Both the position numbers and the translations under genes were made by a program. The notes beneath the pieces were generated by a model. It was not told where the DNA came from, did no database searches, and saw only the letters and a list, made by a program, of their open reading frames with translations. A DNA stretch of 17,379 nucleotides from Sphingobacteriales bacterium (lineage in GTDB: Bacteria; Bacteroidota; Bacteroidia; Chitinophagales; UBA2359). The first letter of the stretch is position 1, and the number at the start of each line of letters is the position of its first letter. This document shows, piece by piece, positions 9,935 through 17,160 of the stretch. Where the stretch lies: the NCBI GenBank assembly GCA_016711285.1, contig JADJTG010000009.1, forward strand, positions 1 to 17,379. Direction: 5' to 3'.

Positions 9935-10454
9935 AGCAATATTTTGTGTAATAAAGTTTACTTCTCTTTATAGTTCAGGCGGTAAAATTAATTGTAATAT
10001 TATGATGCTGTAAGGCACTTATTGTCTAAATCGTTTATATATATTACAATTATTCATATTGCGAGCTACGCAACACTATCTTTGATAGCGGCAGGCTGTC
10101 ATTTTAATAAAAAAAACTGTCATTTTGTCGTTTTTCTTATTGTGGTTAGGTTTTTGATAGCAATAGAATATTAGAGACAGATATTTAACAGGAGCAACAT
10201 ATATTTTTTATTATAAAATAACACAAATAATTGCAAGGTTTTTATAAAGTGTTAATTTATTTTAAATAAATCATTATAATTAAAGAATGTATCATTTTAT
10301 CCCCGATTAGTCGTTATATTTGTACGATAAAATAATACAATATTACGGCTGTTTGATAAAGAATAACTGCAATATTTGTATCTCTATTGTTTCTTGTTTA
10401 TTTTATTTATTAAGTGTAATTAGGTTTGTTCATTGAATTAAAATTTAGAAAATT
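9935..10454. other. Intergenic region between divergent LRR and sigma-factor genes
   Basis: This 520-bp AT-rich region lies between divergently read genes and has no convincing coding frame. It holds a TATCTTTG box on the plus strand at 10077-10084, embedded in a small dyad CTATC-TTT-GATAG (10076-10088). Two copies of CTGTCATTTT at 10096-10105 and 10117-10126 start 21 bp apart. The probable sigma-factor promoter is at 10315-10322. The double motif suggests a regulator site, but none is recognised. Confidence 0.5.
10315..10322 (+). promoter_or_regulatory. Probable -7 element for the ECF sigma-factor gene
   Basis: TATATTTG is an exact TAnnTTTG box, 132 bases upstream of ATG 10455. The -33 region has no clear TTTG. 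The implied leader is about 125 bases and AT-rich. Confidence 0.45.
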
Positions 10455-10973
10455 ATGACAGCAGTAGATTTTAAAACCTCGGTAGTAAATAGTTGTAATA
10501 AATTGCGTCCGTTTGCCATCAGTTTGACTAAAAATTCGGAAGATGCGCAGGATTTATTGCAAGAAACAGCATACAGAGCCTTAGTTAATGAAAATTTGTT
10601 CAAAGAAAATACAAATTTGAAAGCGTGGTTATTTACCATCATGCGCAATATTTTCATCAATAACTACCGCCGCAAAGTAAAACACAACACCATCATTGAT
10701 ACTTCTGATAATACTTTTTTGTTGGATTCAAAGGCTGATGCCCCCGTTTTGGGTAATGCCGCCGAAGTAAACTTTATGATGGAGGATATTCACAGTAGTA
10801 TTAATCTACTTTCGGAGGAGTATCGTTTGCCATTTATGATGCACTACGAAGGATTTAAGTATCAGGAAATTGCGGACAAACTCCAAGTGCCGCTCGGCAC
10901 GGTGAAAAGCCGTATCTTTTTTGCAAGAAAAGAATTAAAAGAAAGACTGAAAATTTACCACAAAGCGGTATAA
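10455..10973 (+). CDS. Stand-alone ECF-family RNA polymerase sigma factor
   Basis: A 172-aa group 4 sigma factor with an intact frame. Region 2 is seen as SEDAQDLLQETAYRAL (about 28-43) and LKAWLFTIMRNIFINNYRR (about 55-73), the core-binding and -10-recognition helices. Region 4 is FMMHYEGFKYQEIADKL then VPLGTVKSRIFFARKEL, the -35-recognising helix-turn-helix. A short linker joins them, and there is no region 1.1, region 3 or C-terminal extension. The sequence closely resembles a conserved Bacteroidota type that occurs without an adjacent anti-sigma factor. Here too the next gene is convergent and there is no FecR-like or zinc-finger anti-sigma gene, so control must act elsewhere or through its own transcription. 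The regulon is not predictable from this window. It ends just before a terminator at 10978-11018. Confidence 0.95.
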   Translation: MTAVDFKTSVVNSCNKLRPFAISLTKNSEDAQDLLQETAYRALVNENLFKENTNLKAWLFTIMRNIFINNYRRKVKHNTIIDTSDNTFLLDSKADAPVLGNAAEVNFMMEDIHSSINLLSEEYRLPFMMHYEGFKYQEIADKLQVPLGTVKSRIFFARKELKERLKIYHKAV

Positions 10974-10977
10974 AGCA

Positions 10978-11018
10978 ACAAAAGCCTCTGCTGACGACAC
11001 GAAAGCAGAGGCTTTTGT
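10978..11018. terminator. Strong bidirectional intrinsic terminator
   Basis: A perfect 14-bp stem (ACAAAAGCCTCTGC at 10978-10991 with its complement at 11005-11018) encloses a 13-base loop. A T-run follows on the plus strand and the A-rich 5' arm supplies Ts on the minus strand. It separates the convergent sigma-factor and cytochrome genes and overlaps neither stop codon. Confidence 0.92.
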
Positions 11019-11022
11019 TTTT

Positions 11023-11520
11023 TTAGTCTGCGGGATTCTGTCGGGCGCGGGCGGCTTGCTCCACGCTCACCGTGCCGCCACCATTATCAAATTCGTTCAA
11101 AATATAGGTAATTACCGCCGACAACTCTTCGTTGCTCAGGTCGGGTACGGGCGGCGGCATTGCTTGTTGGTAACTTACGCCATTTACTACAATGGTTTCG
11201 TGCATACCGTTGGCAGTGCCGTGTATCGCTTTTTCTAAATTTTTTGCCAAAAAGTCAGATTGCACCAAAGGCGGAAAAGTACCTTCAATGCCGTTGCCGT
11301 TTTCTAAATGGCAAATCGCACAGCGTTTATTGTATATTTTTTTGCCCTGCGCCAATACTTGCTGCAAGTCGGTGGTGGCGGTGCTGCTGCTGTCGGTAGC
11401 GGCAGGTGTGCTTGGGTGCTTGTCGGAAGTGTGCGGCGGAGTTTCGGAGCAACTTATCCATAACAAACTCCAGCAAAAAATCATTACACTCCCTTTCAAA
11501 ATAGGCGGAAATTTTATCAT
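11023..11520 (-). CDS. Lipoprotein c-type cytochrome
   Basis: A 165-aa exported mono-haem cytochrome c, class I. The N-terminus has a hydrophobic stretch ending in a lipobox-like LLWISC (Cys24), so it is probably a lipid-anchored periplasmic or outer-membrane protein. The start may be Met1 or Met13. A Ser/Thr/Pro-rich linker (25-50) leads to the haem domain. The haem-attachment motif CAICH is at 67-71, NGNGIEGTFPPL follows, and AMPPP supplies the probable axial Met121. LSNEELSAVITYILNEF (128-144) is the typical C-terminal helix. It could donate electrons to an oxidase or serve an unlinked dehydrogenase; no partner gene is nearby. It converges on the terminator at 10978-11018. It is GC-richer than the following small gene and has no frameshift. 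Confidence 0.93.
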   Translation of the reverse strand: MIKFPPILKGSVMIFCWSLLWISCSETPPHTSDKHPSTPAATDSSSTATTDLQQVLAQGKKIYNKRCAICHLENGNGIEGTFPPLVQSDFLAKNLEKAIHGTANGMHETIVVNGVSYQQAMPPPVPDLSNEELSAVITYILNEFDNGGGTVSVEQAARARQNPAD

Positions 11521-11658
11521 CTATCGTTTTGCCGCTTTGTGAAGGCGGGATTTTTTAGCACAAATGTTAATAAAATGTACAAAGCTTGAATTTAGCACTC
11601 CACTTTCATAGAAGCACCAAACCTCGCTTTTGCAAAACGGCTGTTATGCACATTACTC

Positions 11659-11826
11659 TTAAACTTTTTCACTTTTAGATTTAGTTCTTATTCTTCCTTT
11701 TATTTCATTCGATTTAGATTTCTTTTTGTTTTTGAAATACTCACTCAGTTTTTGTTCATCTTCTTTAGTCAATGAACCTAAACCGCCAATATAATCTACG
11801 TCTAAAAATTCTCTTTTATTCTTCAT
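11659..11826 (-). CDS. Small basic protein, possible antitoxin-like partner
   Basis: A 55-aa protein starting MKNKREFLDVDYIGGLGSLT, then KEDEQKLSEYFKN and a Lys/Arg/Ser-rich tail ending KSEKV. Short proteins with an opening like xxFxDVDYIGG.GxLTxEEExxLSxYF occur in Bacteroidota as far as I recall, without a known function. The start at 11826 is preferred over the in-frame 11853 because it begins with the conserved-looking MKxKREF and lies 7 bases after the repaired stop of the GNAT-like gene at 11834. The tight spacing points to one transcript, with this gene second. The very basic C-terminus could bind nucleic acid or an acidic partner. Being small, charged and coupled to a GNAT-like gene suggests a toxin-antitoxin pair, but this is inference. 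Base composition is AT-rich like its partner and unlike the cytochrome gene. Confidence 0.65.
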   Translation of the reverse strand: MKNKREFLDVDYIGGLGSLTKEDEQKLSEYFKNKKKSKSNEIKGRIRTKSKSEKV

Positions 11827-11833
11827 GATGTCT

Positions 11834-12359
11834 TTATTTAAAATATTTACCAATTAATTTTAATGCTGATTGAGTTTCAATTATCATAATTCTACCACCG
11901 AAATGAAAACGCTCCTAAACTCTTTTTATAATACTCTACTAAGTGAGTTTTCGATAAAAAAGATATATTTCCTTCAAAACCTCTTTGGAACGAAACTTTA
12001 CATGCAAAAGCGACTAAATTACCAGCAACACCAGCATAAACTTTTTCTTTACCTCTATTGAAAGGTGCATTCTCCACTAAATGCATATAAACGTGGTCTT
12101 CTTTAGTTTCAATACTTAATAATCCTTGTATAATGGTAGGATTTCCAACAATAGTTAATTTGAAAATTTCTCTCTCAGGATGTTTAAATTCACTCTTCCA
12201 ATCAAATAACCAACCTTTATTTTTAGTTACATTTTTTAATTCTTCTTTTAATAAAATTGATACTTCTGTTGCAAAATTATCTCCTGTAATAACATTCTCA
12301 ATAGAGTTTGTTAGTTTATCTATTTCAAAGTATAGTCCTATGTTTTTAATTCTACCCAT
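11834..12359 (-). CDS. GNAT-like acetyltransferase-fold protein, one frameshift near the end
   Basis: From ATG 12359 (MGRIKNIGLYFEIDKL) the frame is open for 155 aa and stops early at 11892 after LGAFSFRW. Removing one T from the TTTT run near 11910 restores FHFGGRIM and a tail ending KYFK with TAA at 11834-11836. That gives 174 aa and exactly 175 codons. Residues 65-150 suggest a GNAT fold: a strand pair FKLTIV and GLLSIE, then YMHLVENAPFN. YAGVAGNLVAFACKVSF follows in the position of the acetyl-CoA loop and helix, then EGNISFLS and VEYYKKSLGA. The classic R/QxxGxG/A loop is imperfect, so catalysis is uncertain. Residues 1-50 form an extra N-terminal segment. I do not recognise a named family. 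The gene is AT-rich (13 of 60 bases G+C at 12181-12240) and is paired with the 55-aa gene downstream. Confidence 0.75.
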
Positions 12360-12437
12360 TCAGCCAATTTACATCTTTTTTTGTAATAGTATTGTGCCTA
12401 TCAATAACTTTTATTTCTTTAATCCGACAAAAAAAAA

Positions 12438-14059
12438 TCAGACGGTGCGCGACAGATTCCGGCGATTTGATTTTTTTATCATTATCAGCAGCAAAATTAA
12501 TACCACGCCCACACCGCAAGCTATTTTGTAAATATAATCTCCAAAACGCACATAAAAAGTAAGAGCTTCGTTGGCATAGAGCGTGTCTTTGATTACTTTT
12601 TCTTCGTCGTAGTTGGTGGCTTGGCGTATGATGCCGCGCTGGTCAATAAAACACGAAATGCCCGTGTTGGCAGAGCGGGCAATGTCGCGGCGTGTTTCAA
12701 TAGCACGCAGCGAAGCATAATGCAAATGCTGTCGGTGCCCGGGCGTGTTGCCCCACCAACCGTCATTGGTGATAATAAAGATAGCGTTTGCGCCTTTTTT
12801 GATATATTCGGTGCAATACTCCCCATAAATGGATTCGTAGCAAATAACGGGAGCTACGCCGATACCGTCTTTTCCGATAAAAGCAGTTCGCTCGGTTTGT
12901 GTGCCCAAACTACCTGCTATGCCGCCTAAATCAATGGCGAAATTATCCAAAAATTTGAACAAAAACGGATAAGGCATACGCTCCACACCGGGTACTAATT
13001 TGGATTTGTAATAAAATTGCGGCTGCTGTGTGCCTTGCATCTGCACCGCCGCATTGAAGGCATCGTAGAAATGATTGCTGCCGCGCAAAGGTCGGGCGGT
13101 GGCGGTTTTTCCTTTGCCCTCTGTATAATACTCCAAAAGCGTAAGCCCTGCCACTAATTGCAGTTGTGGGCGTTGTTGCAGCCATTGAGCAATGCGCCGC
13201 GATTGCAACTCCTGAAAAAAGTCGCGCCGCCAAACGGAGTTCGGAATAGAGGTTTCAGCCATACCATATAAGTGATATGTTCGGTGCAGATGCTGTCGGA
13301 AAGCTGAATAAAACGCTCCAATTGCTGTTGTGCGAGTTGCGGCTCAAATTTTTCGTTATAAGGGTCAATATTGGGCTGCAAAACGGCTACTTCTATGGCT
13401 TTTCCTTGCTCGCTATAACTATAATATATCGCCAAAGACACCAACACAGGCAACAAAAACAACAAAGCGGGCTTCCATACCAACTGAATATATGCTTTTA
13501 TGGCATCGGGAAAATTGCGGATAAGCGGCGGTTTTTGGGTAAAATGAAGGGCTTGTTCGCAGATGAGTATATTGAGCAGCAATACCCACAGCGTACCGCC
13601 CGCCACGCCGGTATATTCGTACCACTGCACCAATGCCGGATAATAGGCAAATACATTGCCGAGCGTGAGCCAAGGCCAGCTGAGTTCCCAGTTCAGGTGC
13701 AGGTATTCAAAAAGCAAGCCGCGCCATAATGAAGGCAACGTAGGCAAAAGTTTTGTTCAAGCCAGCCGCGCCCGATGCAACACATACAAGGGCACACACA
13801 TAAAAGCAGGTTGAGCGTAAAAGCAAGAACAGAACCCGCAAAGCATTTTTTACCCACCACGTTACCGCTATATTCCATATCAAAAAAATACATAGCAATA
13901 TCCGAAATAAGCACGACCCGAAAGGCGGCGGCGAAAAGCAGCTTCTTCGAGCAAAAACAGCGGAATCCACGCCGTAAATATCAAAGGAAATAAAGGTAAT
14001 TCGCTCCACGCCAAAGTAGCCGATACAGCCCCTGCCAATGCCAATAACAAATAACGCAT
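12438..14059 (-). pseudogene. lnt: Apolipoprotein N-acyltransferase, several frameshifts
   Basis: An inner-membrane enzyme that adds the third acyl chain to the N-terminal cysteine of lipoproteins. It has an N-terminal multi-helix membrane domain and a nitrilase-like periplasmic domain. The start is ATG 14059 (MRYLLLALAGAVSATLAW). Membrane segments follow in shifting frames: LIWNIAVTWWVKNA, GSVLAFTLNLLL, FEYLHLNWELSWPWLTLGN, GTLWVLLLNILI and LLFLLPVLVSLAIYY. The nitrilase domain shows VAVLQPNIDP, a repaired VWPETSIPNS (catalytic Glu; one C missing near 13262), YKSKLVPGVERMPYP (Lys), APVICYESIYGEY (Cys), NDGWWGNTPGHRQHL and ETRRDIARSANTG. A last helix and basic tail end at 12438. Length of about 540 aa is normal. 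At least five frame changes lie between 13700 and 13960. The enzyme is usually essential where lipoproteins are triacylated, so sequence error is likely. Confidence 0.9.
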
Positions 14060-14090
14060 AGAAGATAACTTAAAATTTTTTGAACCTCGG

Positions 14091-14098
14091 CAAAAATA
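14091..14098 (-). promoter_or_regulatory. Probable -7 element for lnt
   Basis: The minus strand reads TATTTTTG, a TAnnTTTG box, ending 31 bases before ATG 14059. No clear -33 TTTG is found upstream of it. Confidence 0.4.
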
Positions 14099-14383
14099 GC
14101 GCGAAATATCAGTTTTTGTACCTTTATTGACCATTTTGATAATGCAGGGACTTGCACACATTGTAATGCTTGAGGGGAAGTTTTGTTTTGATAATAAGTA
14201 TGAAATATTTTTTATCTTAGAACGTTATGAAAGCAAAAATAACAAGGACTTAGCCAAAACTATATAAGCATTGATTTTTCAAAAGGAACACCCAACCCTG
14301 AAAAAGTGCAAGCAGCCAGCAATGAAGTAGCCGCCGCACAGACGGCATCAATAACTTGCAATAAAAGAAGCAATCAAAAATTT
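14099..14383 (+). other. Region upstream of the duplicated genes, with possible coding remnants
   Basis: A 33-codon frame runs from ATG 14166 to TAA 14265-14267 (MLEGKFCFDNKYEIFFILER, then a Lys/Asn-rich end). From about 14242 a second plus frame is open (ISIDFSKGTPNPEKVQ then AASNEVAAAQTAS) and runs in frame into the ATG at 14384. Its GC content is visibly higher than the genes after it. Neither piece is recognised. They may be the remnant of an interrupted gene or of an N-terminal extension; no promoter box is seen. Confidence 0.25.
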
Positions 14384-14911
14384 ATGAAAAAGATACTGTT
14401 TTTTCTACTATTTTTTATAAGTATATCAAATATTTATGGGCAAGGCTCTTGGAATGGGAGATTTTATTTTAATTTAATTTATAAAAACAGAATTGTTACA
14501 ACAAAAGATTTCTTAGATAGAAAAATTAAATTATTGTCAAATTCTTTAGAAAGCAGCCGTATCCCACTTCACTATGATACTACATATAATTGTTTTATAT
14601 ATGATTCACACTCTATAACAGAATATAGATGTTTTTACCTACAAACAGAAAAAGATACTGTAAAGATTATATTTCCCGGATTAGGCGAGAAGGTTATAAT
14701 GGCAAAATCCCCAATTATTATACAAGGTAATTTATTATATGATTATTCTTCTTCTCAAATTATGGATTTTGTTGGAAACAATAATTCTACGATTATATCA
14801 AAAGATCTTCATCATATTTTTTATTTTGACTCACCTGAAAAAGAAAAATTAGTAATAAAAAAAAATGATTTCAGGTACTTAGAAGAAATTAAAATTGAAG
14901 AAGACGAATAA
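14384..14911 (+). CDS. Secreted hypothetical protein, paralog 1
   Basis: A 175-aa protein of unknown function. Residues 1-19 (MKKILFFLLFFISISNIYG) are a clear signal peptide with cleavage probably before QGSWNGRFYFN, so it is periplasmic, outer-membrane or secreted. No lipobox cysteine is present. The mature part shows YDTTYNCFIYDSH, FYLQTEKDTV, GNLLYDYSSSQI, NNNSTIISKDL and FYFDSPEKEKLV, then an acidic tail ending KIEEDE. Aromatic-rich alternating strands suggest a beta-rich fold. The ATG at 14384 is chosen over 14306 because the signal peptide starts there and the downstream paralog starts at the same point. Composition is extremely AT-rich (9 of 60 bases G+C at 14461-14520) compared with lnt, which suggests acquisition. 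It is followed 42 bp later by its paralog, probably in one transcript. Confidence 0.8.
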   Translation: MKKILFFLLFFISISNIYGQGSWNGRFYFNLIYKNRIVTTKDFLDRKIKLLSNSLESSRIPLHYDTTYNCFIYDSHSITEYRCFYLQTEKDTVKIIFPGLGEKVIMAKSPIIIQGNLLYDYSSSQIMDFVGNNNSTIISKDLHHIFYFDSPEKEKLVIKKNDFRYLEEIKIEEDE

Positions 14912-14953
14912 AAGTATGAGTTTTAAATCTATAAAAGAAGCAATCAAAAATTT

Positions 14954-15541
14954 ATGAAAAAGATACTATTTTTTCTACTATTTTTTATAAGTATATCAAA
15001 TATTTATGGGCAAGGCTCTTGGAATGGGAGATTTTATTTTAATTTAATTTATAAAGATAGCCTTATTGATTTTAATTTAATTCATAAAGATAGCTTTATG
15101 AATTTTATTTTTCATAAAGATAGCCTTATTACTAAAAGAGATTTCTTAGGTGGAAAAATTAAATTATTGTCAAATGATTTAGAAAGCGATACTTCACTTA
15201 GCTATGATACAACATATAATTGTTTTATATATAATTCGCACTCCACAACAGTATATAGATATTTTTACCTACAAACAGAAAAAGATACTGTAGAAATTAT
15301 ATTTCCCGGATTAGACGATAGGGCTATAATGACAGAATACCCAATTATTATACGGGGCAATTTATTATATAATTATTATTCTTCTCAAATTATTGATTTT
15401 CTTGGAAATAATAATTCTACGATTATATCAAAAGATCTTTATCATATTTTTTATTTTGACTCACCTGAAAAAGAAAAATTAGTAATAGAAAAAGATGATT
15501 TCAGGTACTTAAAAGAAATTAAAATTGAAGAAGACGAATAA
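14954..15541 (+). CDS. Secreted hypothetical protein, paralog 2, with internal repeat
   Basis: A 195-aa paralog of the gene before it, with unknown function. The signal peptide and first mature residues are identical to paralog 1. It then carries an expansion of three short repeats (FNLIYKDSLID, FNLIHKDSFMN and a shortened third, residues about 29-60) absent from paralog 1. The rest aligns throughout, including YDTTYNCFIYNSH, FYLQTEKDTVE, GNLLYNYYSSQI and NNNSTIISKDL, and ends with the same KIEEDE. Where the alignment is unambiguous I count 22 codons with amino-acid changes and 6 with silent changes, many altering charge and clustered near residues 120-140. This fits relaxed or diversifying evolution after duplication. 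Function could be a surface antigen or interaction protein; nothing in the neighbourhood decides it. Confidence 0.8.
   Translation: MKKILFFLLFFISISNIYGQGSWNGRFYFNLIYKDSLIDFNLIHKDSFMNFIFHKDSLITKRDFLGGKIKLLSNDLESDTSLSYDTTYNCFIYNSHSTTVYRYFYLQTEKDTVEIIFPGLDDRAIMTEYPIIIRGNLLYNYYSSQIIDFLGNNNSTIISKDLYHIFYFDSPEKEKLVIEKDDFRYLKEIKIEEDE
15038..15133 (+). repeat. Intragenic tandem repeat, 33 + 33 + 30 bp
   Basis: Three imperfect units at 15038-15070, 15071-15103 and 15104-15133 each contain CATAAAGATAGC or a close variant. They encode an 11-residue motif with a KDS core (the third unit lacks one codon). All keep the reading frame. Paralog 1 has only one degenerate unit here. Confidence 0.85.
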
Positions 15542-15843
15542 AAATATGAGCTAAATATAATAATAATACAAGCAAAACTCTGATTGTTATTAGTGATATT
15601 ATAGTGTTGTTATATTGCTCTCACTTCTTATCCAAGCAGGAAAACCAGAACTTCAATCGGGACATTTTTATTTGGTAGAACTTGGATAGCAATAAAAGCA
15701 AAATTCAAAAAACATTGTCAAAGAAATTATGAATGTGCTTCTCTTAGTGTGTTGAAATGTTTTCTGTTTTTTGTCAATTCTATACCATACCTCTATTTTT
15801 AAAACTCTTGTTTTGTTGCCATAATCTATCCCTAAAAAAACAC
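15542..15843 (+). other. AT-rich region between the duplicated genes and glyA
   Basis: No convincing gene. A short plus-strand segment near 15629-15689 reads IQAGKPELQSGHFYLVELG before a stop and may be the remnant of a coding 3' end. The rest is AT-rich and lacks a recognisable terminator for the paralog genes. Confidence 0.35.
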
Positions 15844-15851
15844 TATCTTTG
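15844..15851 (+). promoter_or_regulatory. Probable -7 element for glyA
   Basis: TATCTTTG followed by CG, an exact TAnnTTTG box, lies 41 bases before ATG 15893. The nearest upstream TTG/TTTG is at 15812-15818, a few bases farther than the usual spacing. Confidence 0.5.
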
Positions 15852-15892
15852 CGCTCATTATTTCAAAAAGTGTTTTATTATTTTTTTTATCC

Positions 15893-17157
15893 ATGCAAAT
15901 AGATTCTTTAGTTTTCTATCCATCGAAGAAAAAGGCGTCTGCGCCAGCGTCATAGGTGTGGAGCTTATTGCCTCCGAAAATTTCGTAAGTGAACAAGTGA
16001 TGCAGGCAATGGGCAGTGTACTTACCAACAAATACGCCGAGGGCTTGCCCAATAAACGCTACTACGGCGGCTGTGTGCATGTGGACGAGGTGGAGCTTTT
16101 GGCGATTGAAAGACTGAAAGAATTATTTGGTGCAGCGTGGGCAAATGTGCAGCCGCATGGCGGAGCGCAAGCCAATGCTTCAGTGATGTTGGCGGTGCTT
16201 TCCCCGGCCCGGCGACCCTATTTTGGGCTTTGACCTTGCTCACGGCGGTCATCTCACACGGTTCTGCGGTCAATTTTTCAGGAAAACTCTATCGCCCGCA
16301 GTTCTATGGCGTGGGCCGGATGCGGACTGATTGATGGATAAAGTAGCTGCCAAAGCGCGGGAGGGTGTGCCCCAAGCTCATTATTTGCGGTGCTTCGGCG
16401 TATTCCCGCGATTGGGATTATGCCCGTTTTCGCGCCATTGCCGACGAAGTAGGGCTTTGTTGCTCGCCGATATTGCCCACCTGCGGGGCTTATCGCTACT
16501 AAAATGCTCAACAACCCTTGCCACATTGCCATATTGTGAGCAGCACTACCCACAAAACGTTGCGCGGTCAAAGGCGGAATTATTATGATGGGTAAAGATT
16601 TTGACAATCCTGTTTCAGCATCACCACTCCCAAAGGCGAAATTCGCTCTATGAGCAACTTGTTGGACAGTGCCGTTTTCCCGGGTACGCAGGGAGGTCCT
16701 TTTGGAGCATCTAATTGCCGCCAAAGCGGTTGCCTTCCACGGGCGTTGAGCGAAAGATTATATCACCTATTGCCGTCAGATTATCGCCTACGCCAGGCCT
16801 TAGCCACCAGATTGTTGCGCGCAGTTGTCGCATTATTTCGGGCGGCGCTTCTGTTCATTGCTCTGATAGATGCATCAGAGAAAGTTTCGGGTAAAAGACG
16901 AAAGTGCTTTGGGCGGAAGCCGAAATTACGGTAAATAAAATATGATCTGGCGATGCGCTCGCCGACTAGTTCGCCGGTATTCGCATTGGCACCTCTGCCG
17001 TCACCACGCGCGGCCTTATGAAGAAAAAGCCGACATACCCTTAATCGTTGATTGGATAGAACATCATCAGCAACCCCGATAACGAAGCTGTAAAAAAGCC
17101 AAAGAGGTTCACGATAAAATGGAGGCCACGCTGCCTTTGTTCGCTTGGTGGCGGTGA
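15893..17157 (+). pseudogene. glyA: Serine hydroxymethyltransferase, many frameshifts
   Basis: A PLP enzyme that interconverts serine and glycine with tetrahydrofolate, the main source of one-carbon units; cytosolic and normally essential or nearly so. ATG 15893 starts MQIDSLVF. The family then appears in order across frames: GVELIASENFVSEQVMQAM, TNKYAEGLPNKRYYGGC, RLKELFGA, ANVQPHGGAQAN (usual family form HSGAQAN), NFSGKLYRPQFYGV, DYARFRAIADEVG and LLADIAH. TTHKTLRG follows with the PLP lysine (codon 16554-16556), then SNLLDSAVFPGTQGGP, LATRLLR and AEITVNKN-like fragments. It ends with EVHDKME then LPLFAWWR and TGA 17155-17157. The span gives about 421 aa, the normal family length. I estimate ten or more indels. 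With length and order kept and no large deletion, low-quality sequence near the contig end is more likely than true decay. Confidence 0.9.
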
Positions 17158-17160
17158 TGA

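Larger units (their letters stand above)
14361..15541 (+). repeat. Tandem duplication, about 570-bp unit, carrying two paralogous genes
   Basis: Unit 1 begins at 14361 and unit 2 at 14931, both with ATAAAAGAAGCAATCAAAAA. The first 124 bases of each unit (14361-14484 and 14931-15054) differ at one position. Beyond that the copies diverge but align to the end of each gene and a few bases past the stop, where both have TATGAG. No inverted terminal repeats are seen, so this is a direct gene duplication rather than a transposon. Confidence 0.9.

Noticed and set aside
10077..10084. TATCTTTG as the main sigma-factor promoter
   Set aside because: It is about 370 bases upstream of the start, its -33 spacing is poor, and a closer TATATTTG exists at 10315-10322.
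13277..13729. A 150-codon plus-strand open frame
   Set aside because: It is antisense to the well-supported membrane domain of lnt and shows no family features.
14361..15541. Transposon or composite element made by the two long repeats
   Set aside because: The repeats are direct, contain the genes themselves, and have no terminal inverted repeats or transposase.
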